Shown in pieces: positions 42,627 to 51,922 of a DNA stretch of 64,000 bases. The stretch is taken from the NCBI RefSeq assembly GCF_030757795.1, contig NZ_JAUQWH010000014.1:28663-92662 (forward strand), in the 5' to 3' direction. The first letter of the stretch is position 1; each line of letters starts with the position of its first letter. The translations under genes and the position numbers were made by a program. The notes beneath the pieces were generated by a model, which had not been told where the DNA came from, ran no database searches, and saw only the letters and a program-made list of their open reading frames with translations. Source of the stretch: Actinoplanes oryzae. Lineage in GTDB: Bacteria; Actinomycetota; Actinomycetes; Mycobacteriales; Micromonosporaceae.

Positions 42627-43432
42627 TGCCCCGATCCGTACGCTGGCCCGTCCTCGGCATCTTCTCGGTGCTGACCGTCGTGCCGTTCCTGTGGCTGCTG
42701 ATGTCCTCGCTCAAGACCAGCGAGGAGATCTTCGCCGACCCGTTCGGGCTGCCCGGCAGCTTCTCGCTCGGCAACTTCACCGGCGCGTGGGAGGCGCATC
42801 CGCTGGGCCGGTTCCTGCTCAACAGCGTGGTCGTGGCGGTCGTCGCCACGGCGCTGATCATCGTGGCGTCGCTGCTGGCGGCGTACGCGCTGATGTATCG
42901 CTTCCGGATCAGCAGGGCCGTGCTCGCCTTTCTGGTCTTCGGGCTGCTGCTGCCGGTCAACGCGCTGCTGGTGCCGATCTTCTACGTCATCAACGACCTG
43001 CGGCTCTACAACTCCGTGTGGGGCGTGGCCCTGACCTACGCCGGCATCTTCTTCCCGACCGGCTTCCTGATCATCAAGGGCTACATGGACACCACGCCCG
43101 AGGAGATCCTCGAGGCGGCCCGGATGGACGGCGCGTCCTTCCACCGCGTCTTCCGCTCGGTCGTCGCGCCGCTGACCGTGCCCGGCGTCGTCACCGCCGC
43201 CATCTTCCTGCTCATCACCACCTGGAACGAGCTGCTCTTCGCCACCGTCCTGACCCAGGACGAGCAGGCCCAGACGGTCCAGGTGGGCGTGCGGTTCTTC
43301 CTCACCACGTACGCCGCCAACTACCCTCAGGCCTTCGCCGCCACCGTGATGTCGATCCTGCCGACCATCCTCGTGTACGTCGTGCTCAGCAACCGCGTCA
43401 TCGGGGGCATGACGGCGGGCAGCCTCAAGTGA
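42626..43432 (+). CDS. ABC sugar transporter permease, MalG type
   Basis: The protein has 268 residues with six membrane helices; the EAA loop is EAARMDGASFHRVF near residue 170. It ends with a short cytoplasmic tail. The ATG overlaps the previous stop (TGATG). It is the second permease of the LacI-regulated arabinofuranoside importer. Confidence 0.93.
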   Translation: MPRSVRWPVLGIFSVLTVVPFLWLLMSSLKTSEEIFADPFGLPGSFSLGNFTGAWEAHPLGRFLLNSVVVAVVATALIIVASLLAAYALMYRFRISRAVLAFLVFGLLLPVNALLVPIFYVINDLRLYNSVWGVALTYAGIFFPTGFLIIKGYMDTTPEEILEAARMDGASFHRVFRSVVAPLTVPGVVTAAIFLLITTWNELLFATVLTQDEQAQTVQVGVRFFLTTYAANYPQAFAATVMSILPTILVYVVLSNRVIGGMTAGSLK

Positions 43433-43446
43433 CAAGGACACCCCTC

Positions 43447-45312
43447 ATGTCTGCAGCCGGACTTCCGGTCGACCCCTCCCACGGCGCCCTGGCCCCGGTC
43501 GGCGTCCGCGACGTCACGCTCACCGGCGGCTTCTGGGGCGACCGCCAGCGCCTCAACGCGACCGCGATCCTCGCCCACGCCGAGCAGTGGACCGAGCGGA
43601 TGGGCTGGACCGGCAACTTCGACGCCGCCGCCGAGGGCCGGCTCCCCCGCGACCGGCGCGGCCGCGAGTTCGCCGACTCCGAGATCTACAAGCTGCTCGA
43701 GGCGATGTCCTGGGAGGTCGCCCGCAGCGGCAGCCAGGACGTCGAGCGGCGGCTGCGGGCGCTCACCGCGCGCGTGGCCGCCGCCCAGGAGCCCGACGGC
43801 TACCTCAACACCATGTTCGGCCGGCCCGGGCAGGGCGCACGCTACAGCGACCTCGAGTGGGGCCACGAGCTCTACTGCTTCGGCCACCTCATCCAGGCCG
43901 GCGTCGCCCGGCTGCGCACCGCGGGCCCCGGCGACCAGCTCGTGCGGGTGGCCCTGCGGGCCGCCGACCACGTGTGCGCGGAGTTCGGCCCGGGTGGCCG
44001 CGACGGCGTCTGCGGCCACCCGGAGATCGAAGTGGCCCTGGCCGAGCTGGCCCGCGCCACCGGCGAGCGCAGATACCTCGAGCAGGCGGCGCTGTTCCTC
44101 GACCGGCGCGGGCACGGCCGGCTCGGCCCGATCGGGTTCGGCGCGGCCTACTTCCAGGACGACGAGCCCTTCCGGACGGCCTCCGCCCTGCGCGGGCACG
44201 CGGTGCGCGCGCTCTACCTGGCCGCCGGGGCGGTCGACGTGGCGGTCGACACCGGCGACACCGAGCTGCTGGACGCGGCGATCCGCCAGACCGCCCGGGC
44301 CCTGGAACGACGCACCTACCTGACCGGCGGCATGGGCTCGCACCACGAGGGCGAGGCCTTCGGCGACGACTTCGAGCTGCCGCCGGACCGGGCGTACTCG
44401 GAGACCTGCGCCGGGGTCGCCTCGGTCATGCTCAACCAGCGGCTGCTGCTGGCCACCGGCGAGGCCCGCTACGCCGACGCGGTGGAGCGCACGCTCTACA
44501 ACGTGGTGGCGACCTCCCCGGCGGCCGACGGGCGCGCGTTCTTCTACGTCAACACGCTGCACCAGCGCGAGCCGGGCCGGGTGCCCGAGCCGGACCGGGC
44601 CAGCCCCCGGGCCGCGTCGAGCCTGCGCGCGCCCTGGTTCGAGGTGTCCTGCTGCCCGACCAACGTGGCGCGCACGCTGGCCTCGCTCGGCGCGTACGTG
44701 GCCACCACCGACGCGGGCGGCGTGCAGCTGCACCAGTACGCCGCCGGCCGCATCGCCACGACCCTCGCCGACGGTTCGCCGGTCGAGCTGCGGGTGGAGA
44801 CGCTGTATCCCGCCGACGGCCGGGTGCGGGTGACCGTGCTGTCCGGGCCCGAGCGGGCGTGGACGCTGCGGGTGCGCGTACCCGCCTGGGCGTCGGGGGC
44901 GACGCTGGACGGCGCCGCGGTGCAGCCGGGGTACGCCGAGTTGACCCGGGCCTTCGTCGCGGGCGACGCGGTGGAGCTCGACCTGCCCGTACGGGCGCGC
45001 TGGACCTGGGCGGACCCGCGCATCGACGCCGTGCGGGGCACCGTCGCGGTCGAGCGCGGCCCGCTCGTCTACTGCCTCACCGGCGCCGACGTCGCGACGG
45101 CCCGGGTGCGTACGGACATGGCCCCACTCGACCGCGACGGCCGGGTCCTGGTGCCGATCGCGGCGCACGAGACCACCGGCGCGCCCTGGCCCTACCCCGG
45201 CACCGCACCCGGGGGTACGGACGCCGAGCCGGAACTGGTGCCCCTGACGCCCTACCACGCGTGGGGCAACGACGGCCCGTCCACCATGCGGGTGTGGATT
45301 CCCACGGTCTGA
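43447..45312 (+). CDS. GH127 beta-L-arabinofuranosidase
   Basis: This 621-residue intracellular enzyme has the GH127 active-site residues: Glu319 and Cys321 in YSETCAGVA, and Cys402-Cys403 in EVSCCPTN. In the characterised family member these Cys/Glu residues bind zinc and one Cys is the nucleophile. An (alpha/alpha)6 barrel (about 1-420) is followed by beta-sandwich domains. It releases L-arabinose from beta-L-arabinofuranosides such as hydroxyproline-linked plant glycans. It is the last gene of the operon and is followed by a hairpin terminator. Confidence 0.93.
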   Translation: MSAAGLPVDPSHGALAPVGVRDVTLTGGFWGDRQRLNATAILAHAEQWTERMGWTGNFDAAAEGRLPRDRRGREFADSEIYKLLEAMSWEVARSGSQDVERRLRALTARVAAAQEPDGYLNTMFGRPGQGARYSDLEWGHELYCFGHLIQAGVARLRTAGPGDQLVRVALRAADHVCAEFGPGGRDGVCGHPEIEVALAELARATGERRYLEQAALFLDRRGHGRLGPIGFGAAYFQDDEPFRTASALRGHAVRALYLAAGAVDVAVDTGDTELLDAAIRQTARALERRTYLTGGMGSHHEGEAFGDDFELPPDRAYSETCAGVASVMLNQRLLLATGEARYADAVERTLYNVVATSPAADGRAFFYVNTLHQREPGRVPEPDRASPRAASSLRAPWFEVSCCPTNVARTLASLGAYVATTDAGGVQLHQYAAGRIATTLADGSPVELRVETLYPADGRVRVTVLSGPERAWTLRVRVPAWASGATLDGAAVQPGYAELTRAFVAGDAVELDLPVRARWTWADPRIDAVRGTVAVERGPLVYCLTGADVATARVRTDMAPLDRDGRVLVPIAAHETTGAPWPYPGTAPGGTDAEPELVPLTPYHAWGNDGPSTMRVWIPTV

Positions 45313-45329
45313 CCCGCGGAGGCCGCCCC

Positions 45330-45356
45330 GAGCCCCGGCCTTGCCAGCCGGGGCTC
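45330..45356 (+). terminator. Hairpin terminator of the arabinofuranoside operon
   Basis: A perfect 10-bp stem, GAGCCCCGGC (45330-45339) with GCCGGGGCTC (45347-45356), and a 7-nt loop, 18 bp after the GH127 stop. Confidence 0.8.
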
Positions 45357-45417
45357 AGCTCCGGCCGGTACCGTGGATCTTTCGGGTCCCCGGTTCGTGA
45401 GGAGTTGAGATTCCGCC

Positions 45418-46716
45418 GTGGGCGGTTACGGGTGGCAGATCGTTCTCGTCGTCGTGCTCGTGCTGGTGAACGCCGTCTTCTCCGGCAGCGAGATGGCCCT
45501 GGTGTCGCTGCGCGAGAGCCAGCTGCAGCGGCTGGAGCGCGAGACGCGGACCGGCGGGACCCTGGCCAAGCTGGCCCGGGACCCCAACAGGTTCCTCGCC
45601 ACGATCCAGATCGGCATCACGCTCGCCGGCTTCCTGGCGTCGGCCTCCGCGGCGGTGTCGCTGGCCAAGCCGCTGGTCGGGCCGCTCGGCTTCCTGGGCG
45701 ACGCGGCGGACCCGGTGTCGATCGTCGCAGTCACGATCGTCCTGACGTTCTTCACGCTGGTCGTCGGCGAGCTCGCGCCCAAGCGCATCGCCATGCAGCG
45801 CGCCGAGGGCTGGGCCCTGCTGGTGGCGCGCCCGCTCGACCTGCTGTCGACGGTCGCGCGGCCGGTCAACTGGCTGCTCGGCAGGACCACCGACCTGGTC
45901 GTGCGGCTCACCGGCAACAACCCCGACGCGGGCCGCGAGGAGGTCAGCGCCGAGGAGATCCGCGACATGGTCGAGGCGCAGCAGGAGTTCTCCGCCGAGC
46001 AGCGCACGATCATCTCGGGCGCCTTCGAGATCGCCGACCGCATCCTGCGCGAGATCCTCGTCCCGCGCCGCGACGTGCTGGTGCTCCCGGCCGACCTGCC
46101 CGCCCCCGAGGCGCTCGCCAAGCTGGTCGCGGGCGGTCACTCCCGGGCGCCGGTCGTCGGGCCGGTCGGCCTGGACGACGTGCTCGGCGTGGTGCACCTG
46201 CGCGACCTGATCGGCGCGGCCGGGCCGGTCAAGGAGCACATGTTCGCGGCGGTCTTTCTGCCCGAGACGCTCAAGGTGTCCGACGCTATGCTGCAGCTGC
46301 GCACCCAGCGCCAGCAGTTCGCCCTGGTCGTCGACGAGCGCGGGGCCATCGACGGCATCGTCACCATGGAGGACCTGGTCGAGGAGGTCGTCGGCGAGAT
46401 CTACGACGAGACCGACCGCGACGTGCAGTCGGTCGTGCACGAGGAGGACGGCGCCATGCTGCTGCCCGGCACCTTCCCGATCCACGACCTGCCCGACATC
46501 GGCGTGGCCGTGGAGAACCTCGAGGACGGCGACTACACGACGGTCGCGGGCCTGGTGCTCGCCCGGCTGGGGCACATCCCGACCGCGCCCGGCGAGGTGG
46601 TGGTGCTCGACGGGCACACCGCCGAGGTCACCGAGATCACCGGGCACGCGATCACCGGGCTGCGCCTGCGTCCCTACTTGACGGCGAGCTCGCCCAGCTC
46701 GGACCAGTCGTCCTGA
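45418..46716 (+). CDS. CNNM/CorC-type membrane protein (DUF21, CBS pair, CorC_HlyC)
   Basis: The protein has 432 residues. The N-terminal DUF21 region (about 1-190) has membrane helices beginning WQIVLVVVLVLVNAVFSGSEMALVSL and including VGELAPKR. Two CBS domains follow (about 205-330, with RAPVVGPVGLDDVLGVVHLRDL and DERGAIDGIVTMEDLVEEVVGEI), and a CorC_HlyC domain ends the protein. The family is involved in Mg2+ or other cation efflux, often mislabelled haemolysin. It starts with GTG. The 3' end overlaps the convergent monooxygenase gene by 43 bp. Confidence 0.92.
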   Translation: MGGYGWQIVLVVVLVLVNAVFSGSEMALVSLRESQLQRLERETRTGGTLAKLARDPNRFLATIQIGITLAGFLASASAAVSLAKPLVGPLGFLGDAADPVSIVAVTIVLTFFTLVVGELAPKRIAMQRAEGWALLVARPLDLLSTVARPVNWLLGRTTDLVVRLTGNNPDAGREEVSAEEIRDMVEAQQEFSAEQRTIISGAFEIADRILREILVPRRDVLVLPADLPAPEALAKLVAGGHSRAPVVGPVGLDDVLGVVHLRDLIGAAGPVKEHMFAAVFLPETLKVSDAMLQLRTQRQQFALVVDERGAIDGIVTMEDLVEEVVGEIYDETDRDVQSVVHEEDGAMLLPGTFPIHDLPDIGVAVENLEDGDYTTVAGLVLARLGHIPTAPGEVVVLDGHTAEVTEITGHAITGLRLRPYLTASSPSSDQSS

Positions 46717-46997
46717 TCGACGGTCTGGCTGATGATCCGCGGCGTGGCCCGCAGATAGGGCGGCAGCTCGCGCTGCGCCTGCTTGAAGTGCGCCGAGCCG
46801 ACGTGGGCGGCGCCGGCGTCCCCGTCGCGGAAGGCCTCGACCAGCACGTACTCGTCCGGGTCGTCGAGGCTGCGCGACCAGTCGAACCAGAGGCAGCCGG
46901 GCTCGGCCCGGGTCGCGCGGGTGAACTCGCCGGCGATCTCGGGCCACTGCCCGGCGTGCTCCGCCTTGACGAGGAACTTGGCGGTGATGAAGATCAT
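46674..46997 (-). CDS. Antibiotic biosynthesis monooxygenase (ABM/YgiN-like) domain protein
   Basis: The protein has 107 residues with a dimeric alpha/beta-barrel fold ([48 protein letters not shown]). Members act as cofactor-free quinol oxygenases or heme-degrading enzymes; the exact role is unclear. It overlaps the 3' end of the CNNM gene on the other strand. The leader contains three CAGGAAA-centred repeats at 22-23-bp spacing. Confidence 0.88.
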   Translation of the reverse strand: MIFITAKFLVKAEHAGQWPEIAGEFTRATRAEPGCLWFDWSRSLDDPDEYVLVEAFRDGDAGAAHVGSAHFKQAQRELPPYLRATPRIISQTVDQDDWSELGELAVK

Positions 46998-47015
46998 CTT
47001 TCGGTCCTTTCCGGG

Positions 47016-47073
47016 TCCCAGCAGGAAACCCCTCTGCGTCCATCAGGAAATCCCTTCCGTGTCCACCAGGAAA
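47016..47073 (-). promoter_or_regulatory. Three 22-23-bp repeats upstream of the ABM gene
   Basis: TCC(C)A(G/T/C)CAGGAAA occurs with CAGGAAA starting at 47022, 47044 and 47067. They lie 25-76 bp before the ABM start codon and about 40 bp before smpB on the other strand. Two-turn helical spacing suggests a repeated binding site. Confidence 0.5.
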
Positions 47074-47113
47074 TCACGCGACGGGGCGGACGGCACGGCA
47101 TAGGCTCGCCGGC

Positions 47114-47617
47114 ATGCCGAAGGAGACCGGCCGCAAGGTCATCGCGTCCAACAAGAAGGCGCGCCACGACTACGAGGTGCTGAAGACGTACGAGGCCGGT
47201 CTCGTCCTGGCCGGCACGGAGGTCAAGTCGCTGCGCGCCGGCTACGCCTCGCTGGTCGACGCCTTCGCGCAGGAGCACGAGGGCGAGCTGATGCTCTACA
47301 ACCTGCACATCGCCGAGTACGGGTTCGGCTCGTGGACCAACCACGCCCCGCGGCGCACGCGGAAACTGCTCCTGCACCGCCTGGAGATCGACCGCATCCT
47401 CGACAAGCTGCGCGAGCCCGGGGTGGCGCTGGTCCCGCTGTCGCTCTACTTCAACGAGGGCTGGGCCAAGGTGGAGCTGGCGCTGGCGAAGGGCCGCAAG
47501 GAGTACGACAAGCGGCAGGCCATCGCCAAGCGGGACGCCGACAAGGAGATCGCCCGGGCCCTCGGCCGCAGCCTCAAGGGTCACTCAGCGAAATCAGGGG
47601 GTCACCCTAGAGGGTGA
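47114..47617 (+). CDS. smpB: SsrA-binding protein SmpB
   Basis: The protein has 167 residues and the full SmpB signature: [46 protein letters not shown]-like [12 protein letters not shown], and the C-terminal [20 protein letters not shown] tail. It delivers tmRNA to stalled ribosomes for trans-translation. No ssrA gene was recognised nearby. A short hairpin, TCACCC/GGGTGA (47602-47617), includes the stop codon. Confidence 0.96.
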   Translation: MPKETGRKVIASNKKARHDYEVLKTYEAGLVLAGTEVKSLRAGYASLVDAFAQEHEGELMLYNLHIAEYGFGSWTNHAPRRTRKLLLHRLEIDRILDKLREPGVALVPLSLYFNEGWAKVELALAKGRKEYDKRQAIAKRDADKEIARALGRSLKGHSAKSGGHPRG

Positions 47618-47638
47618 ATCTGTGAGATCCTATGCGTC

Positions 47639-48772
47639 GTGTCGGCGGCGGATCTTTGGCAGCGCGCGCAGGTGTCCGGAAGCCCCCTGGTGTCGGACGT
47701 GGACCCCAGTGGCCTCGTGGAGGTCACCTTCGTGTGGCGTGGCGAGGCCGAGCGCACCTCGGTCGGCTGGGGCAGCCGCTTCCCGCTGACCCGCGAGCCC
47801 GGCACCGACCTGTGGCACGGAACGTTCCGGCTGCCCGCGCGCCTGCGATCGATCTACTTCGTGTCCCACCTGCCGGACGACGACTTCTCACCCCCGCGCG
47901 ACACCCGGGCCGTCGGCCCCGCGCACATCGACCCGCTGAACCCGGACACGATGCTGTTCCCAGCCGATCCCGGCGACCCGAGCGACCGGGACGCGTACGT
48001 GTCCCGGCTGACCCTGCCCCTGGCGCCGCCGGAAACCTGGCCCGTCCCCCAGCCGGGCGTGCCCGCCGGCACGATCGAGGAGGTCACGCTCGACAGCGGG
48101 CGCCGCGTCTCGGTCCACGTGCCCGCCGGCGGCCGCCGCGCCGGGCTGCCCGCGCTGGTGGTCTTCGACGGCTATCTGGGCCGCACGGTCATGGGCATCC
48201 CCGCGACCTGCGACAACCTCATCGCCGCGGGGCGCATCCCGCCCCTGGTGACGATCTTCCTGCACGGGACGGACGACACCCGCGACAAGGACCTGACCCC
48301 CGACTCGGAGGAGACGACCCGCTTCGTCACCCGCGAGCTCATGCCCTGGGCCCGCCGGCAGTACGGCATCAGCCCGTACCCCCGCGACATCGCCGTCGCG
48401 GGCGCCTCCCTCGGCGGCCTCATGGCCGCCCACGTGGCCCTGCGAGCCCCGGACGTCTTCGGCGCCGTGATCAGCCAGTCGGGCAGCTTCTGGTGGCCCC
48501 ACCCCGAGCACGGCGAGCCGGAGTGGCTGACCCGCGAGTACGCCCGCCTCCCCCGCGCCGGCCTCCGCTTCTACCTCGACGTCGGCGACCGCGAAACCAC
48601 ATCGGTCGGTCCGGGCGCCCCCAACCAGATAGCCTCAAGCCGCCACCTGCGCGACGCCCTGCGCGCCAAGGGCTACCCCGTCACCTACACCGAATACCCG
48701 GGCTGGCACGACTACGTCAACTGGCGCAACCTCTTCCCCACCGCCCTGACAGCAATCTTCGGCCGCCCCTGA
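47639..48772 (+). CDS. Enterochelin esterase-like (Esterase D) protein
   Basis: The protein has 377 residues with an N-terminal Ig-like Fes domain (EVTFVWRGEAERTSVGWGSRF) and a C-terminal alpha/beta hydrolase. The nucleophile is in GASLGG; Asp is in YLDVGDRE and the catalytic His probably in YPGWHDYVNW. Fes-type enzymes hydrolyse trilactone siderophores after iron uptake; other members are general esterases. No siderophore genes are present here. It starts with GTG 21 bp after smpB, so co-transcription is likely. Confidence 0.87.
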   Translation: MSAADLWQRAQVSGSPLVSDVDPSGLVEVTFVWRGEAERTSVGWGSRFPLTREPGTDLWHGTFRLPARLRSIYFVSHLPDDDFSPPRDTRAVGPAHIDPLNPDTMLFPADPGDPSDRDAYVSRLTLPLAPPETWPVPQPGVPAGTIEEVTLDSGRRVSVHVPAGGRRAGLPALVVFDGYLGRTVMGIPATCDNLIAAGRIPPLVTIFLHGTDDTRDKDLTPDSEETTRFVTRELMPWARRQYGISPYPRDIAVAGASLGGLMAAHVALRAPDVFGAVISQSGSFWWPHPEHGEPEWLTREYARLPRAGLRFYLDVGDRETTSVGPGAPNQIASSRHLRDALRAKGYPVTYTEYPGWHDYVNWRNLFPTALTAIFGRP

Positions 48773-48967
48773 AGCACCCACCAGCCGGCGTGACCGCCAA
48801 GACGACACCGAAGCCGCCAAGCGGACCCATCACCAGCGCGTACGGCAAGTCGCCACGATCCGAAGACCCACGCGAGCAGAAAACTCTGATCGCAATCAGG
48901 CCGCGTGCACTCATTTGCCGATGTGAGTGAATTGACAAGAGTTCTTCCAGTTACCCGGAGTATTAGC

Positions 48968-50185
48968 CTACCCCTCCAGAGTCTGATGTGACGATCTTCT
49001 CCGGCGGCGCCGAAGCCGAGCCGAGCCGCTGGCCCCCGTAACCATGCTCCAACCCTCCGGCCAAACACTCCGATCGTGGCCGACCTCCGGCGACTCCATG
49101 ACCGGGTTCTCGACGATCACCTCTCCGAATCCCGGATCTCCCAATCCGGGTTCGAACCTGGATCCGGTGAAGTCCGCACCGCCGGATAATCTCGCTCCCG
49201 AGAAATTTGCTCGCCCGTCGAAGGCGCAGCCGCGGAACGACGCGAATCCAACAAAGTGGGTTCCAGCGAAGAATTCGTCTGTATTAAATCGCACCGAAGC
49301 TTCAAATCTCGAACCGGCGAACCATGCATTCCCATTTAAGGTGGCTCCTCGGAAGTCAATCGGCCCGCGAACGGTGACTCCTTGAACGAGGAGCAGGTCG
49401 CAAGCAATTTCGGTGAACCAGGACTCGCCGACGAATGTCGCGTTGTTCAGTGTGAGTGATTTGAGGGAAGCACGTTGCAGCGAGAAGTCCTCGAGGTGCG
49501 CACCTGTAAGGTCGACTGCGTCTACCTCCGGCCAGTGCAGTTCCGCATTACCTGGGGAAAGGTGTTCGGTCAGCAGCCCCTGCGCGGCCTTCCGTACCTC
49601 CAGCTCGGCGCGGCCTTCCAGTTCGCCGTCCTGCAATGCCGCCAAGTCATCGCCGGAGGCGGATGAACTGATTGGCCGAGACGCGAAGGCGCTCGGCGGC
49701 ATGCGGAGATACGAGCAGACGATCTTTGCGACCATCTGTCGCTGCCTCGGATCTTCCTGCCCGAGGCGTTCCAATGCGTATAGCCCCGCCAGCCGCACCG
49801 GCGCCTTGACTGAGCCGAGTTGATCAGCCGCCTTTATGTAGAGCTCGGTTGTCCGCCTTTCATTCGCATCGTGCAAATTCGCGGCCGCGATTCGCTCGGC
49901 CCGCTCCGCGTTGTCCTCTGCGACATGCTCCGAGTGGATTTGTGTGCGCTCCTGCAACCATTGCCGGCGCGCCGTTAGCAGCAACGCCAACGTTCCGCCT
50001 GTTGTCAGGCCGGCGGTGAAGGCCGTTCTGATCGCGTCAAGGCGTCGAGCTGGATCGTCGCCTGCCACATCAAGGAGCCAGAAAACGAGGCCAACGGTTC
50101 CCGCCGCGACGACCACCAACCCCGCTGCGACCGCACGCCAAGAGAGGGCCCGCAAGCTCGGGCCCTCGTACCGAGAGACAGCCAT
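48968..50185 (-). CDS. Membrane-anchored pentapeptide-repeat protein
   Basis: The protein has 405 residues: two transmembrane helices near the N-terminus (about 15-40 and 50-70), a helical linker with RLAGLYALERL, and from about residue 230 a right-handed beta-helix of A(D/N)LXX-like repeats (VDLTGAHLEDFSLQRASLKSLTLNNATF, and more to about 370). The tail is Arg-rich. This arrangement occurs in many actinobacterial proteins of unknown role. Base composition is noticeably less GC-rich than the flanks, marking the start of an accessory patch. Confidence 0.85.
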   Translation of the reverse strand: MAVSRYEGPSLRALSWRAVAAGLVVVAAGTVGLVFWLLDVAGDDPARRLDAIRTAFTAGLTTGGTLALLLTARRQWLQERTQIHSEHVAEDNAERAERIAAANLHDANERRTTELYIKAADQLGSVKAPVRLAGLYALERLGQEDPRQRQMVAKIVCSYLRMPPSAFASRPISSSASGDDLAALQDGELEGRAELEVRKAAQGLLTEHLSPGNAELHWPEVDAVDLTGAHLEDFSLQRASLKSLTLNNATFVGESWFTEIACDLLLVQGVTVRGPIDFRGATLNGNAWFAGSRFEASVRFNTDEFFAGTHFVGFASFRGCAFDGRANFSGARLSGGADFTGSRFEPGLGDPGFGEVIVENPVMESPEVGHDRSVWPEGWSMVTGASGSARLRRRRRRSSHQTLEG

Positions 50186-50342
50186 CCATGATCCGCCGAT
50201 TCACTCGCTGGACTGTGCATCCATTCGCTCGGACGAGTGTAAATCCGGCTGTCATCTAGGATCATCCGCCGAGTCGTTCACAACGCCAAGATCACTTATC
50301 CGGATCTGCCGCTGAGTGCGCGCGGTGGACGGCAGAGAGCTG

Positions 50343-50945
50343 TCACACAATGTGACGCAAGCTGGCGTCGGCGGCCACCGTACGCCCTAACGATGAGTGC
50401 ATGTCTGATCTCATCCCATAGCCGGACCCAGGTGTTGACGCTTCGGCGAGCTGCTTCAGATTGAGCAACTGCCGTCGCGCCATGACCAGGTCACCCACCG
50501 ACAGTCCGACGGCGGCCCAGCGGTTCGTCTGCATGACTACCTTGAGTAACAGCCGTGTGGTGTTGCGGTCCTGCGGCACCAGCACGTACGACATGAATCC
50601 ACCCATGATGCGCCCGGTGAGCTGTTTCTCAAGGTCGACCGAAACGATCCTGCCCAGCTTCCGCCCGCCCGCCGTAGTGAACGCCTCTCCAACCTCAGGC
50701 GGCGGGAGGCGCAGCAATTGTCGAGGCGAGCGTCGACCCAGGTTGTCGATCCAGTCATACGCATACGGTGCGACTCTGACCTGGACAATCCAGGGCCACA
50801 CCGCCGCGGCAGGCGCCTCGACGCGCACTCCTCGCCACGCCTGGAGGGCGGGTGAGTCGACGAAGTCATCGCACGGATAGGAACGGAGCATCTCGTCGTT
50901 CGTCACGTCCCACCGGTCACCGAGCATGTATCCATCTTCGGTCAT
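50343..50945 (-). CDS. SRPBCC-like protein
   Basis: The protein has about 200 residues from the ATG at 50945. The segment VRVEAPAAAVWPWIVQVRVAPYAYDWIDNLGRRSPRQL matches SRPBCC proteins in which W-P-W-(I/L)-V-Q-(V/M) precedes a ligand cavity. The C-terminal half has LVPQDRNTTRLLLKV. The function is unknown. The start could be earlier in the open frame, but those codons are atypical. Confidence 0.75.
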   Translation of the reverse strand: MTEDGYMLGDRWDVTNDEMLRSYPCDDFVDSPALQAWRGVRVEAPAAAVWPWIVQVRVAPYAYDWIDNLGRRSPRQLLRLPPPEVGEAFTTAGGRKLGRIVSVDLEKQLTGRIMGGFMSYVLVPQDRNTTRLLLKVVMQTNRWAAVGLSVGDLVMARRQLLNLKQLAEASTPGSGYGMRSDMHSSLGRTVAADASLRHIV

Positions 50946-51181
50946 CACCCGGCCATCCGGGTCCCGCCGCCGAGCGTGCGCGGCGAGCCGGCGGGCGCCG
51001 CCACACCCTGTGATGCCAGCCTGGTTGGCTCGGCGCATGCTCGTGCCGAGATGAGTGCGTCGCCCCCGCAGCAAAATATTAAGAATGAGCCTTTTGCCAC
51101 CTGTCCCCTGGCGAAGCGCTCTGGCGGCAACGGTCCAGAAAGCGGTGGCTCCGGGGTTGTGGCGGAGGCCATCATGTCAGC

Positions 51182-51592
51182 GTGAAGCAGTACCGGAGCC
51201 TTGATGACCCGCTCAACGGCGCTGATGTCGTAGTCGTCGGTCTGTTCTCGGCCAAGGAGAGAAGTTTTGAGGCCCGGCTCGACGAGCTCGCGGCCGTAGT
51301 CGAGGCGCGCGGTGGTCGGGTGGTGGGTCGATACGTTCAACGCCGCGGTGCCTCCGACCGGTGGAAACAACGTCCCGGCGGGGCCGCCCGGATGTCGCGG
51401 CCCTTCTCTCGCCGGACGCTGCTGACACATGGCAAGGTCCGGGAGATCGCCGATGCCTGCCGCATAGGGGACGTCGACGTCGCGGTCTTCGTGAACGCCC
51501 TGACACCCGTTCAGCGGACAGTCCTGGCCGACATCCTGGACTGTGCCGTATTCAGCGGCGACGATCTCGCCGTCGACGGCGGAAAGGGGTAG
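51182..51592 (+). CDS. Stand-alone HflX N-terminal domain-like protein
   Basis: The protein has 136 residues and matches only the N-terminal (GTP-bdg_N) domain of the GTPase HflX: ADVVVVGLFSAKERSFEARLDEL, VVEARGGRVVGRYVQRRGASD, LLTHGKVREIADACR and DVDVAVFVNALTPVQRTVLADILDCAVF. The GTPase domain is absent and the gene ends normally, so this is a single-domain relative or a relic. HflX rescues stalled ribosomes; this fragment could bind ribosomes without GTP hydrolysis. It starts with GTG and lies in the low-GC accessory patch. Confidence 0.72.
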   Translation: MKQYRSLDDPLNGADVVVVGLFSAKERSFEARLDELAAVVEARGGRVVGRYVQRRGASDRWKQRPGGAARMSRPFSRRTLLTHGKVREIADACRIGDVDVAVFVNALTPVQRTVLADILDCAVFSGDDLAVDGGKG

Positions 51593-51922
51593 CGGCAGAC
51601 CGCCGAAGGAGAGCGCAAGGGAAGGCGATCAGCACCTCTGATGCGTTCACCTGGACAAGGGTAGAACTACGGTCGCTCGTTGGCGAAGCAGTATCCGAGC
51701 GTTTAGCTGTTTGGAACGCCGGAGTCGCTGTGTGAGTCCTCGCTGTCGTGATCAACTTTGCCCACCTGGCAGGCGGCGACGATGCTGTAGGTCGGCGAAG
51801 GACGTCTATTGGCCATCCGCCGGACCGGCAAGTGGCTCAAGATCGATTGCCCTCATCTGTCGCCGACAATGAGCGGCGTGAACCGCTATGGCCGTAAAAG
51901 CGCCGACGGCTCCCTCCCTGCG
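51593..51922. other. Intergenic region, no gene seen
   Basis: About 330 bp without a credible gene, repeat or hairpin. Composition is less GC-rich than the surroundings, consistent with degraded accessory DNA. Confidence 0.6.

Noticed and set aside
47618..47638. tmRNA gene next to smpB
   Set aside because: Only 21 bp separate smpB and the esterase, and no tRNA-like ends or tag reading frame were seen on either side.
49137..49175. tRNA T-arm-like GGTTCGAACC
   Set aside because: It lies in the pentapeptide-repeat coding sequence and no acceptor or anticodon arms can be folded around it.
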